Source: Dactylorhiza incarnata (taxonomy: Eukaryota; Streptophyta; Magnoliopsida; Asparagales; Orchidaceae). Taken from it: DNA of 64,000 nucleotides. Numbering within the stretch: the first letter of the stretch is position 1; each line of letters starts with the position of its first letter. The stretch covers positions 7,023,501 through 7,087,500 of the forward strand of contig JAWHQI010000099.1 of assembly GCA_033032865.1 (NCBI GenBank), written 5' to 3'. The position numbers and the translations under genes are program-made. The notes below the pieces were generated by a model. The model was given only the letters and a program-made list of their open reading frames with translations, was not told where the DNA came from and did no database searches. This document shows, piece after piece, positions 63,875 through 64,000 of this stretch.

Positions 63875-64000
63875 AACTGGTATCAGAGAAAACCTCGATC
63901 CGAAGAAAAGAAGTCCACAAACCCTGGGCCACCCCGCGCGAGTTTAGTTTGAGGACAAACTAAGCAGCAGAAGCAATGGTGTGCCCATATGGGGAAATCA
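63875..64000 (+). other. Element I internal region start with PBS (63878-63888)
   Basis: TGGTATCAGAG three bases after the LTR, a tRNA-Met-type PBS. The following sequence (AAGAAGTCC ... CTGGGCCACCCC ... TTTGAGGACAAACT) matches D from 31311. The window ends before any gag. Confidence 0.82.

Larger units (their letters stand above)
44277..64000 (+). mobile_element. Element I: gypsy-type retrotransposon with a 4.6 kb 5' LTR, continues beyond window
   Basis: LTR start TGTAACATCCCCC at 44277. F lies inside this LTR, which resumes after the CACTG repeat at 59588 and ends ATACA at 63874, followed by a PBS. The first 126 internal bases match the start of the element D core. Whether it encodes pol cannot be seen. 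Related to D in layout, exons and internal start. Confidence 0.8.

Noticed and set aside
1..64000. Prophage, integron, operon or toxin-antitoxin system
   Set aside because: All coding content is retrotransposon gag/pol and no bacterial signatures were seen.

Overview
This 64 kb window is plant nuclear DNA built entirely of nested LTR retrotransposons. I found no host gene, tRNA, rRNA, CRISPR array or bacterial-type operon. Plant origin rests on the element types: Ty1/copia polyproteins of plant lineages including a SIRE-like one, chromodomain Ty3/gypsy elements, and primer sites complementary to initiator tRNA-Met. Multi-kilobase LTRs and deep nesting suggest an angiosperm with a repeat-rich genome. 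I cannot name the species.

Ten elements can be separated, mostly by LTR ends, PBS/PPT and target-site duplications (TSDs). A: SIRE-like copia, minus strand, 1-19117 (its 3' end lies outside the window). It carries two younger insertions: B, an intact copia (2225-8724, TSD GTAAC, 1361-codon gag-pol ORF), and J, an intact copia on the minus strand (10072-15501, TSD GGTCT, 1500-codon ORF, two LTRs identical by eye). A itself sits in the 5' LTR of C, a decayed copia related to B (19118-43467). The protease region of C is split by D (20976-39152, TSD ATACA), a non-coding element with 4.2 kb LTRs (LARD type). The 5' LTR of D is split by E (24077-30144, TSD CAGAG), a gag-only gypsy element (TR-GAG type). 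C inserted into a SIRE-like remnant G (43468-43806). To the right, gypsy element I (44277 to beyond 64000) has its 5' LTR split by F (44589-59582, TSD CACTG), a decayed Tekay/Del-like chromovirus. The 5' LTR of F is split by H (45104-50649, TSD TGGC), a smaller decayed chromovirus.

The most interesting signal is that four gypsy elements (D, E, F, I) carry what look like short, phase-0 coding exons inside their LTRs, with GT donors and pyrimidine-AG acceptors. In E and F the exons join in frame across the LTR/PBS boundary to gag, and the acceptor-proximal peptides are homologous (EPVHVYSS and EPLQVYSS). This implies that the gag N-terminus is made from a spliced mRNA while the unspliced RNA serves as genome.

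A second theme is that copia LTRs are packed with family-specific short motifs: GCGGTCT/AGACCGC in B, C and J, and CGACGAT in A. In J these motifs form hairpin modules with spacings that are multiples of three, and the pol reading frame runs through them into the 3' LTR.

Divergence between the two LTRs of each element, counted by eye, gives a rough age order: J (0 of 606), E (about 20 of 2317), B (14 of 1166), H (about 14 of 449), then F and C, which are older.
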